63,365 nt of DNA from Phycisphaerae bacterium (GCA_002862305.1 PKCS01000092.1:1-63365), one strand, 5' to 3'; counted from the first letter of the stretch, positions 41,943 through 51,296 are shown. Numbers and translations: made by a program. The notes: generated by a model not told the origin, from the letters alone.

Positions 41943-42997
41943 GTCCCCACCTCGTCTCGAAGGTCGTCCTCGCCGAGGAGGCTGCCCGGCACGAGGTCGC
42001 GGGCGGCGCGCCGGCCGACCAGCGAGTCGAGGCGATCCGGGGAAATGCCGCCTCCGGGACGCATGGTGGTGAGGGCGCCCCTCGGGATCGGGGCACCGGC
42101 GGGCACCGGCTCGCGAACCGCCACGGACTGGGCCGAGGCGAGGCGCACCTCGACCTCGCAGTCCTGGACGGCCTTGTCCGGACCGCCAAGCATGCGTCGC
42201 GCCTCGCGTGCGAAGCGGACGTACTCCTGGAACGCGGCGGGCTCGAGCGAGAGGGCGTGGTCGGGTCCGGACCGGGAGCGGTCGAGGGTCAGGTGCTTCT
42301 CGAGGATCGTGGCCCCGGCCGCGACCGCGAGCCCGCCGGCCTGGATCGATTTGGTGTGGTCGCTGTAGCCCACCGGCAGCCCCGTGGTCCCGGCGATCAG
42401 CCGGATGCCGGCAAGGGCGGCGTCGTCGAGCTGGGTGGGGTAGCTGCTGACGCACTGGAGCAGCGCGAGATCGCGGGGGCCGACCCAGGAGACCGCACGA
42501 ACGACCTCCTGCATCCCGTGGCCACCGGTACTGAGGATCAGGGGACGCCCCGTCCCGCGGAGGGCGTCGAGCAGGGGGCGGTTCCCGAGGTCCGGGGAGG
42601 CGGTCTTCAGGAACGACCACGGCAGCCGCGCGGCCGCCTCGACCAGTGCGGGGGTGAAGACCGTGACGCCGGCCAGCAGTCCGAGCGAGTCCGCGAGGGC
42701 CGCGGCCTCGGCGAACTGGTCGATCGAGAGGCTCAGGCGCCCGAGCATCGCGCGCGGGTCGAACTCACCGGCTTCCTTCTGGTACGTGACCACCGAGGAG
42801 GACGTGGAGAGCAGCTGGTCCGGATCGAACCACTGGAACTTCACCGCATCGGCGCCCGAGGACCCCGCGGCATGGACGAGCTCGAGGCATCGGGTGAGGT
42901 CGCCATCGTGGTTGACGCCGATCTCGGCGATCACGAGGGGGTCGGTCGCGGAGATCGACCACGGGACCCGGGATGCGTGGTTCGCGGGGTGGTTCAT
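41939..42997 (-). CDS. neuB: N-acetylneuraminate/nonulosonate synthase NeuB with SAF domain
   Basis: Condenses PEP with ManNAc (or a diacetamido hexose) to a nine-carbon acid. The TIM barrel has VIAEIGVNHDGDLTRCLELV, GADAVKFQWF, FLKTASPDLGNRPLL and GYSDHTKSIQAGGLAVAAGA ending in EKHLTLDR. The C-terminal SAF/antifreeze-like domain (about residues 285-352) starts near RLASAQSVAVREPVPAG. Length 352 fits the family. It overlaps neuA by four bases before it and neuC by four after. A QWF in place of the frequent QTF may influence sugar choice, but that is a guess. Confidence 0.93.
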   Translation of the reverse strand: MNHPANHASRVPWSISATDPLVIAEIGVNHDGDLTRCLELVHAAGSSGADAVKFQWFDPDQLLSTSSSVVTYQKEAGEFDPRAMLGRLSLSIDQFAEAAALADSLGLLAGVTVFTPALVEAAARLPWSFLKTASPDLGNRPLLDALRGTGRPLILSTGGHGMQEVVRAVSWVGPRDLALLQCVSSYPTQLDDAALAGIRLIAGTTGLPVGYSDHTKSIQAGGLAVAAGATILEKHLTLDRSRSGPDHALSLEPAAFQEYVRFAREARRMLGGPDKAVQDCEVEVRLASAQSVAVREPVPAGAPIPRGALTTMRPGGGISPDRLDSLVGRRAARDLVPGSLLGEDDLRDEVGT

Positions 42998-43719
42998 GGA
43001 GTGATTCCGGGGGAGGGGCCGCCGCGGATGATCGAGTCGGCGACCACCAGGTCCAGTTCATCGTCGATGTCCACCACCTCGCCGGGCCGGGTGCGGATCC
43101 CCCGACGATCCTCCCCGAGGAAGGCGTGCGGGTGATCCGGCCGGACCGTGAACAGGGCCTCCCTCCGCAGGGCGATCACCCCCCCGTCGGGGAAGTGGGC
43201 GTCGGGAAGGTCCTGCCGGCGATAGACGGTGTTCGGGTGCCAGGGCGAGACCCGGTCGCCGTCGGTGAGGTTGACCATCCACCAGGGGTGGTGCTTGCCC
43301 ACGGGCGCGTAGCTCTGGACGCTGTCGGCCCCGGTCTCGACCAGGTGGCCGATCGCCCGGTCCACCAGGTCCGGGGGACGTACGGGTACGTTCGCGTAGA
43401 GGATGACCACCCGCTGGTGTCCCGAATCGGTGGAGGTGACGGCGTGACGCACCGCCTCGTCGATGGTGGCGTCGTCGCCGGCCATGGAAGCCGGTCGCAT
43501 GACCACTTCCGCACCCTCGGCCCGCGCCGCTCGCGCGATGTCCTCGCCGTCGGTCGAGACCACGACGCGATCGACGTGACGGGAGCGAGCGGCGTGCTCG
43601 ATCGAGTACGCGATCATCGGGCGTCCGGCGAGCAGTCGTGCATTCTTGCCGGGGAGGCCCTTGCTGCCGGCTCGCCCCACGATCACGGCGAGCGCCGGTG
43701 CTGGAGGATCGCTGCTCAT
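42994..43719 (-). CDS. neuA: CMP-nonulosonic acid cytidylyltransferase NeuA
   Basis: Activates the nine-carbon acid with CTP to give the CMP-sugar donor. 241 aa with the nucleotide-binding opening VIVGRAGSKGLPGKNARLL, then GRPMIAYSIEHA, VVVSTDGEDIARAA and VDIDDELDLVVADSII at the end with the metal-binding Asp pair. It overlaps the big Maf-fusion gene (ATGA) and neuB (ATGA). The product would be the donor used by the Maf-like transferase part of that neighbour. Confidence 0.92.
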   Translation of the reverse strand: MSSDPPAPALAVIVGRAGSKGLPGKNARLLAGRPMIAYSIEHAARSRHVDRVVVSTDGEDIARAARAEGAEVVMRPASMAGDDATIDEAVRHAVTSTDSGHQRVVILYANVPVRPPDLVDRAIGHLVETGADSVQSYAPVGKHHPWWMVNLTDGDRVSPWHPNTVYRRQDLPDAHFPDGGVIALRREALFTVRPDHPHAFLGEDRRGIRTRPGEVVDIDDELDLVVADSIIRGGPSPGITP

Positions 43720-46700
43720 GACTGGTAGGTCCTCACCAGGGGCGATCGAGGCCCCTGCTCCCGCAGGGCCCGCCGGCGGCCGGCCACCACCCTCCGCCAG
43801 AGTTCGAGCACGCCTTCACGGTCGACGTTGCCGGCGGAAGCCCTGGCTTCCAGGTCGCCCTCCGCGAAGGGGACGGTCCCGTCGCTGTAGATCACCATCC
43901 GCCGGAAGCTCTCGGCGACCTGGGTGCGTTCGGGGTTGCTGGCGTCGGCGATGGCGGGACCGTTGGATCCCCCCTGCCCCAGCGCGATCGATTCCTGGTC
44001 GATCACCGCGGTGCCGAGGACCTCCTGCCATCGTTCGAAGAAGGACTCGATGTCCGAGCAGGTCACCGGGGTCCTCTGGATCCGGGGCACCACCCACGGG
44101 AGTGCGAGGGCGCCGGGCCCCTCCCCGGCCAGGCAACGCCGGCACTCGATGAGCAGCCGGATGCGGTCGATGGCGGTCCGGTACCCGTCGTGGCCCATGG
44201 CGACTCGGTAGGACTCCGGCGAGTCGGCGTTCAGGTCGACGGAGACCACCTGCACGCCGGAATGCGCGAGCTCGCGGACCCGCTCCTCCGAACACTGCAG
44301 CTCGGTCCGGACGTGCACCCCGCGAATCCCCGCGTCGAGCGCGGTCCGGATGTAGTCGATGCAGCGGGGATGCTGCAGCGGATCCCCCACCCCCGCGAGG
44401 GTGATCATGGCGTCCCGGGAATCGGCGAGGTCGGAGATGATGCGGTTGAACCGCTGGTCGTTCATCGCCTCCCGCTGGATGGTGCCGGCGCGATGCGGAC
44501 TGCAGGATCCGCAGCCGAGACGACCGGTGCACAGCTCGACGACCACGTGCCGGGGCGTGAACTGCGGGAGCCCTCCGCGCCTCTGGTACTCGAGCTGGTC
44601 GATGATGTCGCGGCTGGAGAATCCATCACGCGAGGGCCGCTGGTTCGTGAGGATCGGTTCCATGGCGCACCGTATCCGGTATCGGGTGCGAGGCGCGTCG
44701 AAGACCGCGCGGAGCAGGGATCGACGCACCTGCGGGTCCAGGGGGAGGTTCGCCTCGCCGACGATGGGGTCGTGTTCCGCCCGGCCGGGGCGGTACCCGA
44801 GCATCGCCCCGATGGTGGCAAGCCGATTACGGCGCGAGAAGGTCCGCATGAGTCGACGGGAGACCAGGCAGGCACCGAGCCCGGGCGGGGACTGGGAGAA
44901 CAGGAGCTGGTGACGGCCTCCGGAGGCGCGCCATCGGTCGATCATCGGGTCGATGCCCCCATGGCCGCTGATCTCGACCAGGGGCCAGTCCGGCCCGACC
45001 AGGATCGCGCCGTCCAGGTCGTCGCGCTCCATCACGGCGTGCATCGACTGCGGAGCCAGCACCTCGTCGAAGGCGGTCATGCCGGCGATCCCACCTCGCC
45101 AGCACCGATCAGCGAACATGCGGGCGGCGACGATCGCGTCGTGCTCCGGCCCGAAGGGGGAGGTCCCGCAGGACTCGATGCTGAGGGGGACGTCGAGCTG
45201 GAGCCCGGTCACGCGCGGCCCCAGCTCGTAGTCCTCGGGGGCCAGGATGATGATTCCCTGCAGTCTCCGGGAGCTCGCGAGCCTCTGCAGGGTGAGCTCG
45301 AGCCCGGTTCGTTCGCCGATCATGTGGTCGAGTCGACGACGCGAGCCCGCCCCCCCGCGGAACGGGTCGAGGGGGACGAATGCGACCACGGAGTCGGTGG
45401 GTGATCCCGCGTCGCCGGTGACGACGCCGATCGAGTCGGATACGCGCGGGGAGGACGCGGGATCCGGTCGGTCGGTTCCACCATCCGACTGCAGGGCATC
45501 GATGACGCCCGCGAGCAGGCGCTCGGATTCGCCGGAGGCTTCCCGGAAGAACCCGACGTTCACCAGGTCCCGCTCGATCTGCTCGGATTGCCGGGCCCTT
45601 GGATCGGACGAATCACGGACCGCGATCCTGCGATCGGCGAGGTACCGCTTGAAGGCCCCGATCCGGTTCACCCGATCGACGAACGAGAAGGCCGCCGGGA
45701 GCTCGGCGACCGCCCGCCGCCTGCCCTCGATCTCGCGGAAGGTCTTCCCGGACCGGACCGGGTCCTCGAGCTGGTCCGCGAGCTGGCTGAGCAGCTGCTC
45801 GGTCTCGGCGGAGACGACCCCCAGCCGAGCGACCTGGGCCGAGAACGCCTCGATGCGTCGCACCAGCGCGGATCGAGGGGGTCCGGGGCGAGGAACCACC
45901 GCGGGCAGGGACAGCAGGCCGCGGCCGCGGTCGGCATGTGCATCCAGGGCCTCCCGGAGGGTGCAGGACTCGGTGCCCGCCTTGCGAACGCCACCCTCGG
46001 TGGCGTCGAGGGTGGTCAGGCCACGTTGTCGGTCGCGGGTGAAGAATGCCTCGAACTGCCTCAGGTAGGAGAGCATCTGGTCATCGGTCAGGATCGGGCG
46101 GTCGTGGACGTCCCGGAGCCGGTGAAGCATTCCCTTGTGGCGGACGATGCGCTGCCACTCCATCATCGCAAGGGTGTTGAAGGGATTCAGCTCGGTCGAC
46201 CAGACGTCGTCGATCGCGGTCCCCCGGGAGTAGTAGACGCCGTCGGTGAAGCCCAGGTCCTGACCCACCAGCGCGACGGGATCGCATCCGAGGTGGCGGG
46301 CAAGGTGGTAGGAGAGGTGGGCGACGGTGCTGGCCGCGGGAAGCGCGGCGAGGCCGGGGGCGTCCTCCCCGAGGACTTCCTCGAGCACCAGGGCCCGGCA
46401 CCACCGTACCGTGCCCGGCCAGCAATCCGCGATCACCGGATGCGCCTGGGGGAGGGCGACGAGGGTGACCCCCTCGACGTCGGATGCGGTGATCCCCTCG
46501 TAGAAGCGTCGGGAGATCTGGTGGTAGTCGAGGGCGGTCACGAAATGCGGACGGACCCCGGCTTCGAGCAGGGGACGCAGGGTGGTCTGCGCGGAGATGA
46601 CCACGCATCGGGAGCGGATCCCCTCGTCCGCGAGGAGGTGGAGGTTCTTCTGGAGACTCGGCCCCGCACTCACCACCACCCCGAGCCGGCCGCGGGCCAC

Positions 46701-47423
46701 CCCGGCGAGGTCACCGATCCCCGACCCGCTCGCGTAGCGGCCGAGGTTCCCCAGCTCGTTGCGCACGGTGCCGACGCTTCGCATCAGCTCGGTGGAGACG
46801 GTCATCCGCGCCCGGCCGATCGCGTCGGCGAGCCGAGAGGAGAATGCCTGCGTCCGGCCCGCGAGGCGACCGGCGGAGGCGGGATGCTCGAGGATCCTGG
46901 TGCCGGCGACCATCTGCGACTCGAGATCCGACCAGGCGGCACCAAGCTGCCGGCCATCGGCCTCGTCGCAGACGATCCTGACCCGTGCGGGATCCAACCA
47001 GCCCGTGCAGTCGATCCGCGAGAGGACCGTCCGGAGCAGTCCGGGGTCCGGTTCGAACACCGTCACCACGCCGGTTCCCCTCAGCCGCTCGACCACGGCC
47101 TGCACGTGGTAGCCGAGCCCGAAGCCGAGGATCGCGGCGAACGCGGTTTCGGCCACGTCGAGCTGGTCCGCGAACCGCGAGGCCTCGCCACGGGGCTGGT
47201 GCATGCTGGCCAGGCGGAGTCCGTCCCCGAGCACCCCCACCACGCTGCCGTCCTCGGCGGTGGTGAACTCGACGTGGGTCGGTTCGGCGCCGCGGATGCG
47301 GTCGGCCACCCTCGCCCCGGGCGGACCCAGGGCGGATAGATTCCGTTCGAGCGTCCCGGGGTCACCCCGATCCTCGGCGAGGCTACCATGTTCGTCGGCC
47401 GTTCCTGAATCGCTTGGCGGCAT
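43716..47423 (-). CDS. Giant Maf-type glycosyltransferase fused to nucleotidyltransferase-like and radical-SAM/SPASM-like regions
   Basis: 1235 aa. Residues about 30-570 resemble Maf/DUF115 motility-associated proteins, which transfer nonulosonic acids to flagellin. Key parts are AAILGFGLGYHVQAVV, TVFEPDPGLLR, LGVVVSAGPSLQKNLHLL and FVTALDYHQISRRFYEG, then VALVGQDLGFTDGVYYSRGT. A middle region (about 650-950) looks like an SpsF-type nucleotidyltransferase (VAFVPLDPFRGGAGSRR, GIIILAPED). The last 270 residues resemble radical SAM: ELCTGRLGCGSC carries CX5CX2C rather than CX3CX2C. A SPASM-like end (VIYSDGTVPFAEGDLEARA) has no Cys. Start 47423 is chosen because upstream sequence is Arg-rich and unlike the domain; 47525 is possible. 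Confidence 0.8.
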   Translation of the reverse strand: MPPSDSGTADEHGSLAEDRGDPGTLERNLSALGPPGARVADRIRGAEPTHVEFTTAEDGSVVGVLGDGLRLASMHQPRGEASRFADQLDVAETAFAAILGFGLGYHVQAVVERLRGTGVVTVFEPDPGLLRTVLSRIDCTGWLDPARVRIVCDEADGRQLGAAWSDLESQMVAGTRILEHPASAGRLAGRTQAFSSRLADAIGRARMTVSTELMRSVGTVRNELGNLGRYASGSGIGDLAGVARGRLGVVVSAGPSLQKNLHLLADEGIRSRCVVISAQTTLRPLLEAGVRPHFVTALDYHQISRRFYEGITASDVEGVTLVALPQAHPVIADCWPGTVRWCRALVLEEVLGEDAPGLAALPAASTVAHLSYHLARHLGCDPVALVGQDLGFTDGVYYSRGTAIDDVWSTELNPFNTLAMMEWQRIVRHKGMLHRLRDVHDRPILTDDQMLSYLRQFEAFFTRDRQRGLTTLDATEGGVRKAGTESCTLREALDAHADRGRGLLSLPAVVPRPGPPRSALVRRIEAFSAQVARLGVVSAETEQLLSQLADQLEDPVRSGKTFREIEGRRRAVAELPAAFSFVDRVNRIGAFKRYLADRRIAVRDSSDPRARQSEQIERDLVNVGFFREASGESERLLAGVIDALQSDGGTDRPDPASSPRVSDSIGVVTGDAGSPTDSVVAFVPLDPFRGGAGSRRRLDHMIGERTGLELTLQRLASSRRLQGIIILAPEDYELGPRVTGLQLDVPLSIESCGTSPFGPEHDAIVAARMFADRCWRGGIAGMTAFDEVLAPQSMHAVMERDDLDGAILVGPDWPLVEISGHGGIDPMIDRWRASGGRHQLLFSQSPPGLGACLVSRRLMRTFSRRNRLATIGAMLGYRPGRAEHDPIVGEANLPLDPQVRRSLLRAVFDAPRTRYRIRCAMEPILTNQRPSRDGFSSRDIIDQLEYQRRGGLPQFTPRHVVVELCTGRLGCGSCSPHRAGTIQREAMNDQRFNRIISDLADSRDAMITLAGVGDPLQHPRCIDYIRTALDAGIRGVHVRTELQCSEERVRELAHSGVQVVSVDLNADSPESYRVAMGHDGYRTAIDRIRLLIECRRCLAGEGPGALALPWVVPRIQRTPVTCSDIESFFERWQEVLGTAVIDQESIALGQGGSNGPAIADASNPERTQVAESFRRMVIYSDGTVPFAEGDLEARASAGNVDREGVLELWRRVVAGRRRALREQGPRSPLVRTYQS

Positions 47424-47550
47424 GGTTCGGGCGGCCTCACAGTCTCTCCGGGTCCGGCCGGATGGGCGCGGCGGTGTTCCCCGCCGCACAGGAACGGTCG
47501 TCATCGGGACCGGCCGGGACACCACGATCGGCGGACACGGGAATCAGACG

Positions 47551-48123
47551 GTGCTGACCTACATTACCGAGAATCCATGGCCGGTCGGACTCGTTTCAGC
47601 GGTGTTCCTTTTGATTTTCGCCATCCTCTTCATGCGGGACGGCGAGTCCAGGATGCTGGTGCTGGGCATCGTCTGCCTGGTCTGCCTCGCGGGGGTGTTC
47701 CTGGTGGACGCCGTGGTCGTGACCCCCGCGGAGCGGGGCCAGCAGTTGGTGCGCGGGCTGGTCGAGGATGCGGAGTCGGGGAGGGTGGATGCGATCCTCG
47801 AGCGAATCGCTCCCGACGCGTCGCTTCACCTGGGTGACGTCCGGCGCCCGGGCCGCGCCTTCGCGGAACTGGAACGATCGCTGCGGACCCTCGAGCGGGG
47901 CAACCGGATCACCGACAACTGGGTGACGCGACTTCGCGGCGAGACCCGGTCACCGGGACGAGCGGACGTGAGTCTGGCCTGCATCACGACCACCAGCGAT
48001 TCGATGGGGTCGGTGCCGACCAGCTGGCTCTTCGAGGTGTCGGAACGACCCGACGGCACCTGGATGGTGACCCGGGTGGTCTTCGAGACCCTCATGGGGA
48101 AGCCCCCGTCGAATCCCTTCTGA
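47551..48123 (+). CDS. Small membrane protein with periplasmic NTF2-like region
   Basis: 190 aa, function unknown. GTG 47551 gives the start LTYITENPWPVGLVSAV, close to a short family found in planctomycetes. Two helices follow (about residues 12-30 and 38-55, LVLGIVCLVCLAGVFLVDAV). The C-terminal 130 residues, with RGLVEDAESGRVDAILERI and a final strand FEVSERPDGTWMVTRVVFE, resemble an NTF2-like alpha-beta cone by pattern only. No known partner; it diverges from the Maf-fusion gene by about 127 bases. Confidence 0.7.
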   Translation: MLTYITENPWPVGLVSAVFLLIFAILFMRDGESRMLVLGIVCLVCLAGVFLVDAVVVTPAERGQQLVRGLVEDAESGRVDAILERIAPDASLHLGDVRRPGRAFAELERSLRTLERGNRITDNWVTRLRGETRSPGRADVSLACITTTSDSMGSVPTSWLFEVSERPDGTWMVTRVVFETLMGKPPSNPF

Positions 48124-48128
48124 GGGAC

Positions 48129-50792
48129 TCAATCCGCAGGCCGGGCGGGTGCGGCCTCCACGATCGCGTCCGCGGAAGCCGGAAGCTCGATCATGCGCAC
48201 CACTCGCGAGTCCGCCTGCACCTCGTAGGCCCCGAAGGTGATCTGCTTGCCGCCCAGCCGGACCTGGCCGTCGGGGAACGAGAAGGTCCGGGAGGCGGAC
48301 TCCCCGGGACGGATGCCCGGCAGCGAACGCCGCAGCGGGGGATAGCCGGCGGCCTGGCAGAATGCCTTCAGTTGCAGCGGCTTCGCGCCCGTGTTGGTGA
48401 CGGTGACCGTCACCAGGACCCCGCGGTCCCCTTCGTCCGCGGGGTTCGAGAGGGTCCAGTCCGCCTCGACCGCCAGGCAGGATGAATCGATCCTGGTCGG
48501 GATCAGGAGGGTGGTCAGGAGGTTGCGCTTCCCCTGGAGTTCGGCGTCCACCCGGAGGTCGACGTCACCCTCCAGCTGGAGGCGCGGGTAGGTGAATGCG
48601 AACGGGACCGAGGCCGTACCCCGGGGCTGCACGGTGACGGTCCGGCTCCTCGGCTGGAACTCGAATTGTCCGGGGCCCACCGGACGGAGTCGAACCTCGA
48701 CGGGTTCGTTCCAGGGATTGGCGAGCTCGATGGTGAACTCGTGCATGCCGGTGGAGGCCTCGATGGTCTCTGGCTCGATGCGGACGTTCGCCCGGAATCG
48801 GGCGACCTCGGGATCGATGCCGTCGACGAAGACGGGAGACTCCCCGATCTCGACCAGGTGGCCGTGGGTGCCGGGGGAACAGGACTCCGTGGTGCCGTCG
48901 ACGTGCGAGATGGAGAGCGGTCCGGCGGTGGCGTCGAGTTCCATCGAGGCGCGGCCGTCGCGGGACCAGGCGACGAGGAAGGCGTCCCGTCCCTCGCCGG
49001 CGAGCACCGCCCTCACCCCGCGACCGAGGGGGACCTCCGCGAGGGGGGGATTGCCCGAGAGACGCGAGCGAAGGATCGTGAAGGCGTAGCCCTCGACCGT
49101 CAGGCCACGACGGGAGGCGTTCGGATCCGGTTCCCACGGGGCGGGGGTCTCGATGCGGTCGGCTCCCGACGCCCAGGTCTCGACCGCCTGGAGGGCGAAG
49201 CCCTGGGCGGACATGCGCCGGGTCGGGGTCGAGGGACCGTCCCGGAGGTGGACGATGCGACCGGGCTCGCCCGGAACCCGGGATCCGAGGATGGGCGGGG
49301 CGGGCTGCGGGGAGGCGGGGTCGTAGTGCACCAGGTGCACGTCCAGGGACGACTCGGCGGGGGCGGCATAGTCGTCGGGGAACGAGGGCTTGAGTTCGAG
49401 CTGGGCGGCCGCGACGAACTCGTCGGCGATCACCCGGAGGTTGTCGATGGCGTCCGTGGCCTCCGCGGAATCCGGCGGGACCTCGTTGCGCAGCCTCCAG
49501 CGGGAGACCTCGTCTCCGAATTCCGCCATCCACGGCAGGAGCTGCCGGGCCGCCTCGGGGGACGAACCGAGGAACCCGCAGACCTGGTCCGGATCGAGGG
49601 AGAGTCCCTGAGGTTGCAGCGTCTCGGGGATCGAGGCGATCTCGAACACGGGCTCGACCTGGCGCGCGTGGAGGACGTCGATCATGGCGTTGTAGTAGTT
49701 CGAGCGCGCCGCATCGAGGTCCGCCGGCTGGCCGGGTCGCCAGACCGGCAACACCGCGTAGTCGGGGGCGAGGGCCTCGATCATGGAGGCGTGCTCGAGC
49801 AGGCCGGGCGAGGCCCGGTCCGGCAGCGCGACCCCGAAGAACGGACCGCGATGCCCGAGGGCCGGCCGACCGGGCGTTGGCAGGACCGAGAGCATCTGTT
49901 CCTTGACGGCGACGATCGACTCCCCGTCGAGCAGTTCGAGCCGGCTGTGGTACCAGCCGGGGGACAGTCCCTCCAGGGCCCGGGTGACCAGGGTGCTCCC
50001 CCGTCGAATCTCGATCGGGTGCTCGTCGACCACGAATCCGTCGAGGTCGGTGGTCCGCAGCATGGCGGAGAGTCCTCCGGTGGTGAGGTCCCGGATGTCG
50101 ACCCGCAAGGACGGGGTCGTCGGGGAGTGCACGACCCCGGTCGGAGGGACCGCCTCGAGCTGCATGCGAGGAAGCTGCCAGACCTCCACGTCATCGAACC
50201 AGACGTTCCCCCGGATGTCGGCGCGGGGCCCCTGCTCGACGTGGAGTTCGAAGACCAGGTCCACCGCCTCCTCGACCTCCATCGGGGGGCGTACCGTCAG
50301 CAGGGCCCAGTCCCCGCGGGTCCGGACCGGTTCCGAGGTGCGGAAGGTTCCGGGGAGCTCCTCGCCGTCGGCGTCGAGCAGCCGGACCTTCAGTACCGCA
50401 GCCGCACCCTCGAGTCCGGAGGTCCGGACCCGGGTTCGGACCTCGTAGAGGCTCTGGGGGAAGATGGGGATCCGGGCACGGGGGATGCCGACCGCGATCG
50501 GCGCGCCGTCCAGCGTGAACTTCAACGACCAGTCGCCGGAGTACGCCTCGGATCGCTCGACCCCGACCTCGCCGAAGTCGGGGAAGCCCGGTCGTCCGTT
50601 GCCGGAGAGGATCCGGAAGAAGGGTCGCGGGAGGGGCGAGTGGAAGTCGCTGGCCTCCTCGAACCCGAAGAACTCGACCTTCTGCCGCTGGGACGCGAGC
50701 ACCTGCGCGGGGAGGTCCTCGTCGGGAGCCGGAAGGGCCCCGGTCGCCTGGAGGCAGAGGGCGAGCAGGACTGATGGATGCGTCAGGGGCAT
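48129..50792 (-). CDS. Large secreted multidomain protein of unknown function
   Basis: 887 aa with a signal peptide (SVLLALCLQATGALPAP). Residues about 40-210 are beta-rich, with VWFDDVEVWQL at the end, like a carbohydrate-binding jelly roll (CBM4/9-type). A central region (about 310-600) alternates helix and strand (DYAVLPVWRPGQPADLDAAR, FEIASIPETL) like a TIM-barrel glycoside hydrolase, but I cannot find a clear catalytic pair. The C-terminal 220 residues look like two Ig-like domains (VRIEPETIEASTGMHEFTIE and LVTVTVTNTGAKPLQLK). Probably a cell-surface or secreted polysaccharide-interacting protein. Confidence 0.7.
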   Translation of the reverse strand: MPLTHPSVLLALCLQATGALPAPDEDLPAQVLASQRQKVEFFGFEEASDFHSPLPRPFFRILSGNGRPGFPDFGEVGVERSEAYSGDWSLKFTLDGAPIAVGIPRARIPIFPQSLYEVRTRVRTSGLEGAAAVLKVRLLDADGEELPGTFRTSEPVRTRGDWALLTVRPPMEVEEAVDLVFELHVEQGPRADIRGNVWFDDVEVWQLPRMQLEAVPPTGVVHSPTTPSLRVDIRDLTTGGLSAMLRTTDLDGFVVDEHPIEIRRGSTLVTRALEGLSPGWYHSRLELLDGESIVAVKEQMLSVLPTPGRPALGHRGPFFGVALPDRASPGLLEHASMIEALAPDYAVLPVWRPGQPADLDAARSNYYNAMIDVLHARQVEPVFEIASIPETLQPQGLSLDPDQVCGFLGSSPEAARQLLPWMAEFGDEVSRWRLRNEVPPDSAEATDAIDNLRVIADEFVAAAQLELKPSFPDDYAAPAESSLDVHLVHYDPASPQPAPPILGSRVPGEPGRIVHLRDGPSTPTRRMSAQGFALQAVETWASGADRIETPAPWEPDPNASRRGLTVEGYAFTILRSRLSGNPPLAEVPLGRGVRAVLAGEGRDAFLVAWSRDGRASMELDATAGPLSISHVDGTTESCSPGTHGHLVEIGESPVFVDGIDPEVARFRANVRIEPETIEASTGMHEFTIELANPWNEPVEVRLRPVGPGQFEFQPRSRTVTVQPRGTASVPFAFTYPRLQLEGDVDLRVDAELQGKRNLLTTLLIPTRIDSSCLAVEADWTLSNPADEGDRGVLVTVTVTNTGAKPLQLKAFCQAAGYPPLRRSLPGIRPGESASRTFSFPDGQVRLGGKQITFGAYEVQADSRVVRMIELPASADAIVEAAPARPAD

Positions 50793-51296
50793 GAGTGGTT
50801 TATCGGCGTTTCGGGGTGCCGTCTCTCGCGGAATGCCGGCAGGAAATCGAGATGACGCCCGCCCCGAATCCGGCGCCCCGCACCCCTTGAGAATCAGTCC
50901 CGGGGGGATCGCTTTCGAAAGAGCCGGCTGAAGGCGATGACCATGGGTTTTTTGATCGGTGAGCGGGTGATTGCATCCCGGATCGAGGCGGCATCACCTG
51001 GCCGACGGGTCCGAATCGGATCGGTTCCGGGTCGCGGTGATCCATGGTCTCGCGGCAGCGGTTCCTCCGAAGGCCCGCATGGTGCACAGCGGGCTTCGAC
51101 GAGGAATCGAAGCTGGTATCCGCGTCCCCCACCCCCGGTTCGATACCGATCCGAGCCGAGGTCGCGTGCGAGGCCGATGATCGAGCGCGGTTCCGGATCC
51201 GGGGGGCGTGAGGTCGGGGAAGGCCTTGAAGGGGCGATTTGGAGCGGTTTTCGACTGGCGGACCCTGCTAGGATGGCTCGACCGGAAACCCCGACG
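50793..51296. other. Intergenic region, 504 bases, no gene recognised
   Basis: Lies between divergent genes. I see no convincing coding frame: the open frames here are GC-driven and lack a ribosome site. There is no tRNA or hairpin terminator. A TAGGAT patch at 51269-51274 just before the threonine aldolase start could be a -10, but no good -35 goes with it. Confidence 0.6.

Noticed and set aside
39059-47423. Flagellar gene cluster around the Maf fusion
   Set aside because: No flagellin, hook, motor or chemotaxis gene is found within the window, so a flagellar target stays an inference from the Maf family.
51137-51147. GGTTCGATACC resembling a tRNA T-loop
   Set aside because: Only three base pairs flank it and no acceptor, D or anticodon stem can be drawn on either strand.
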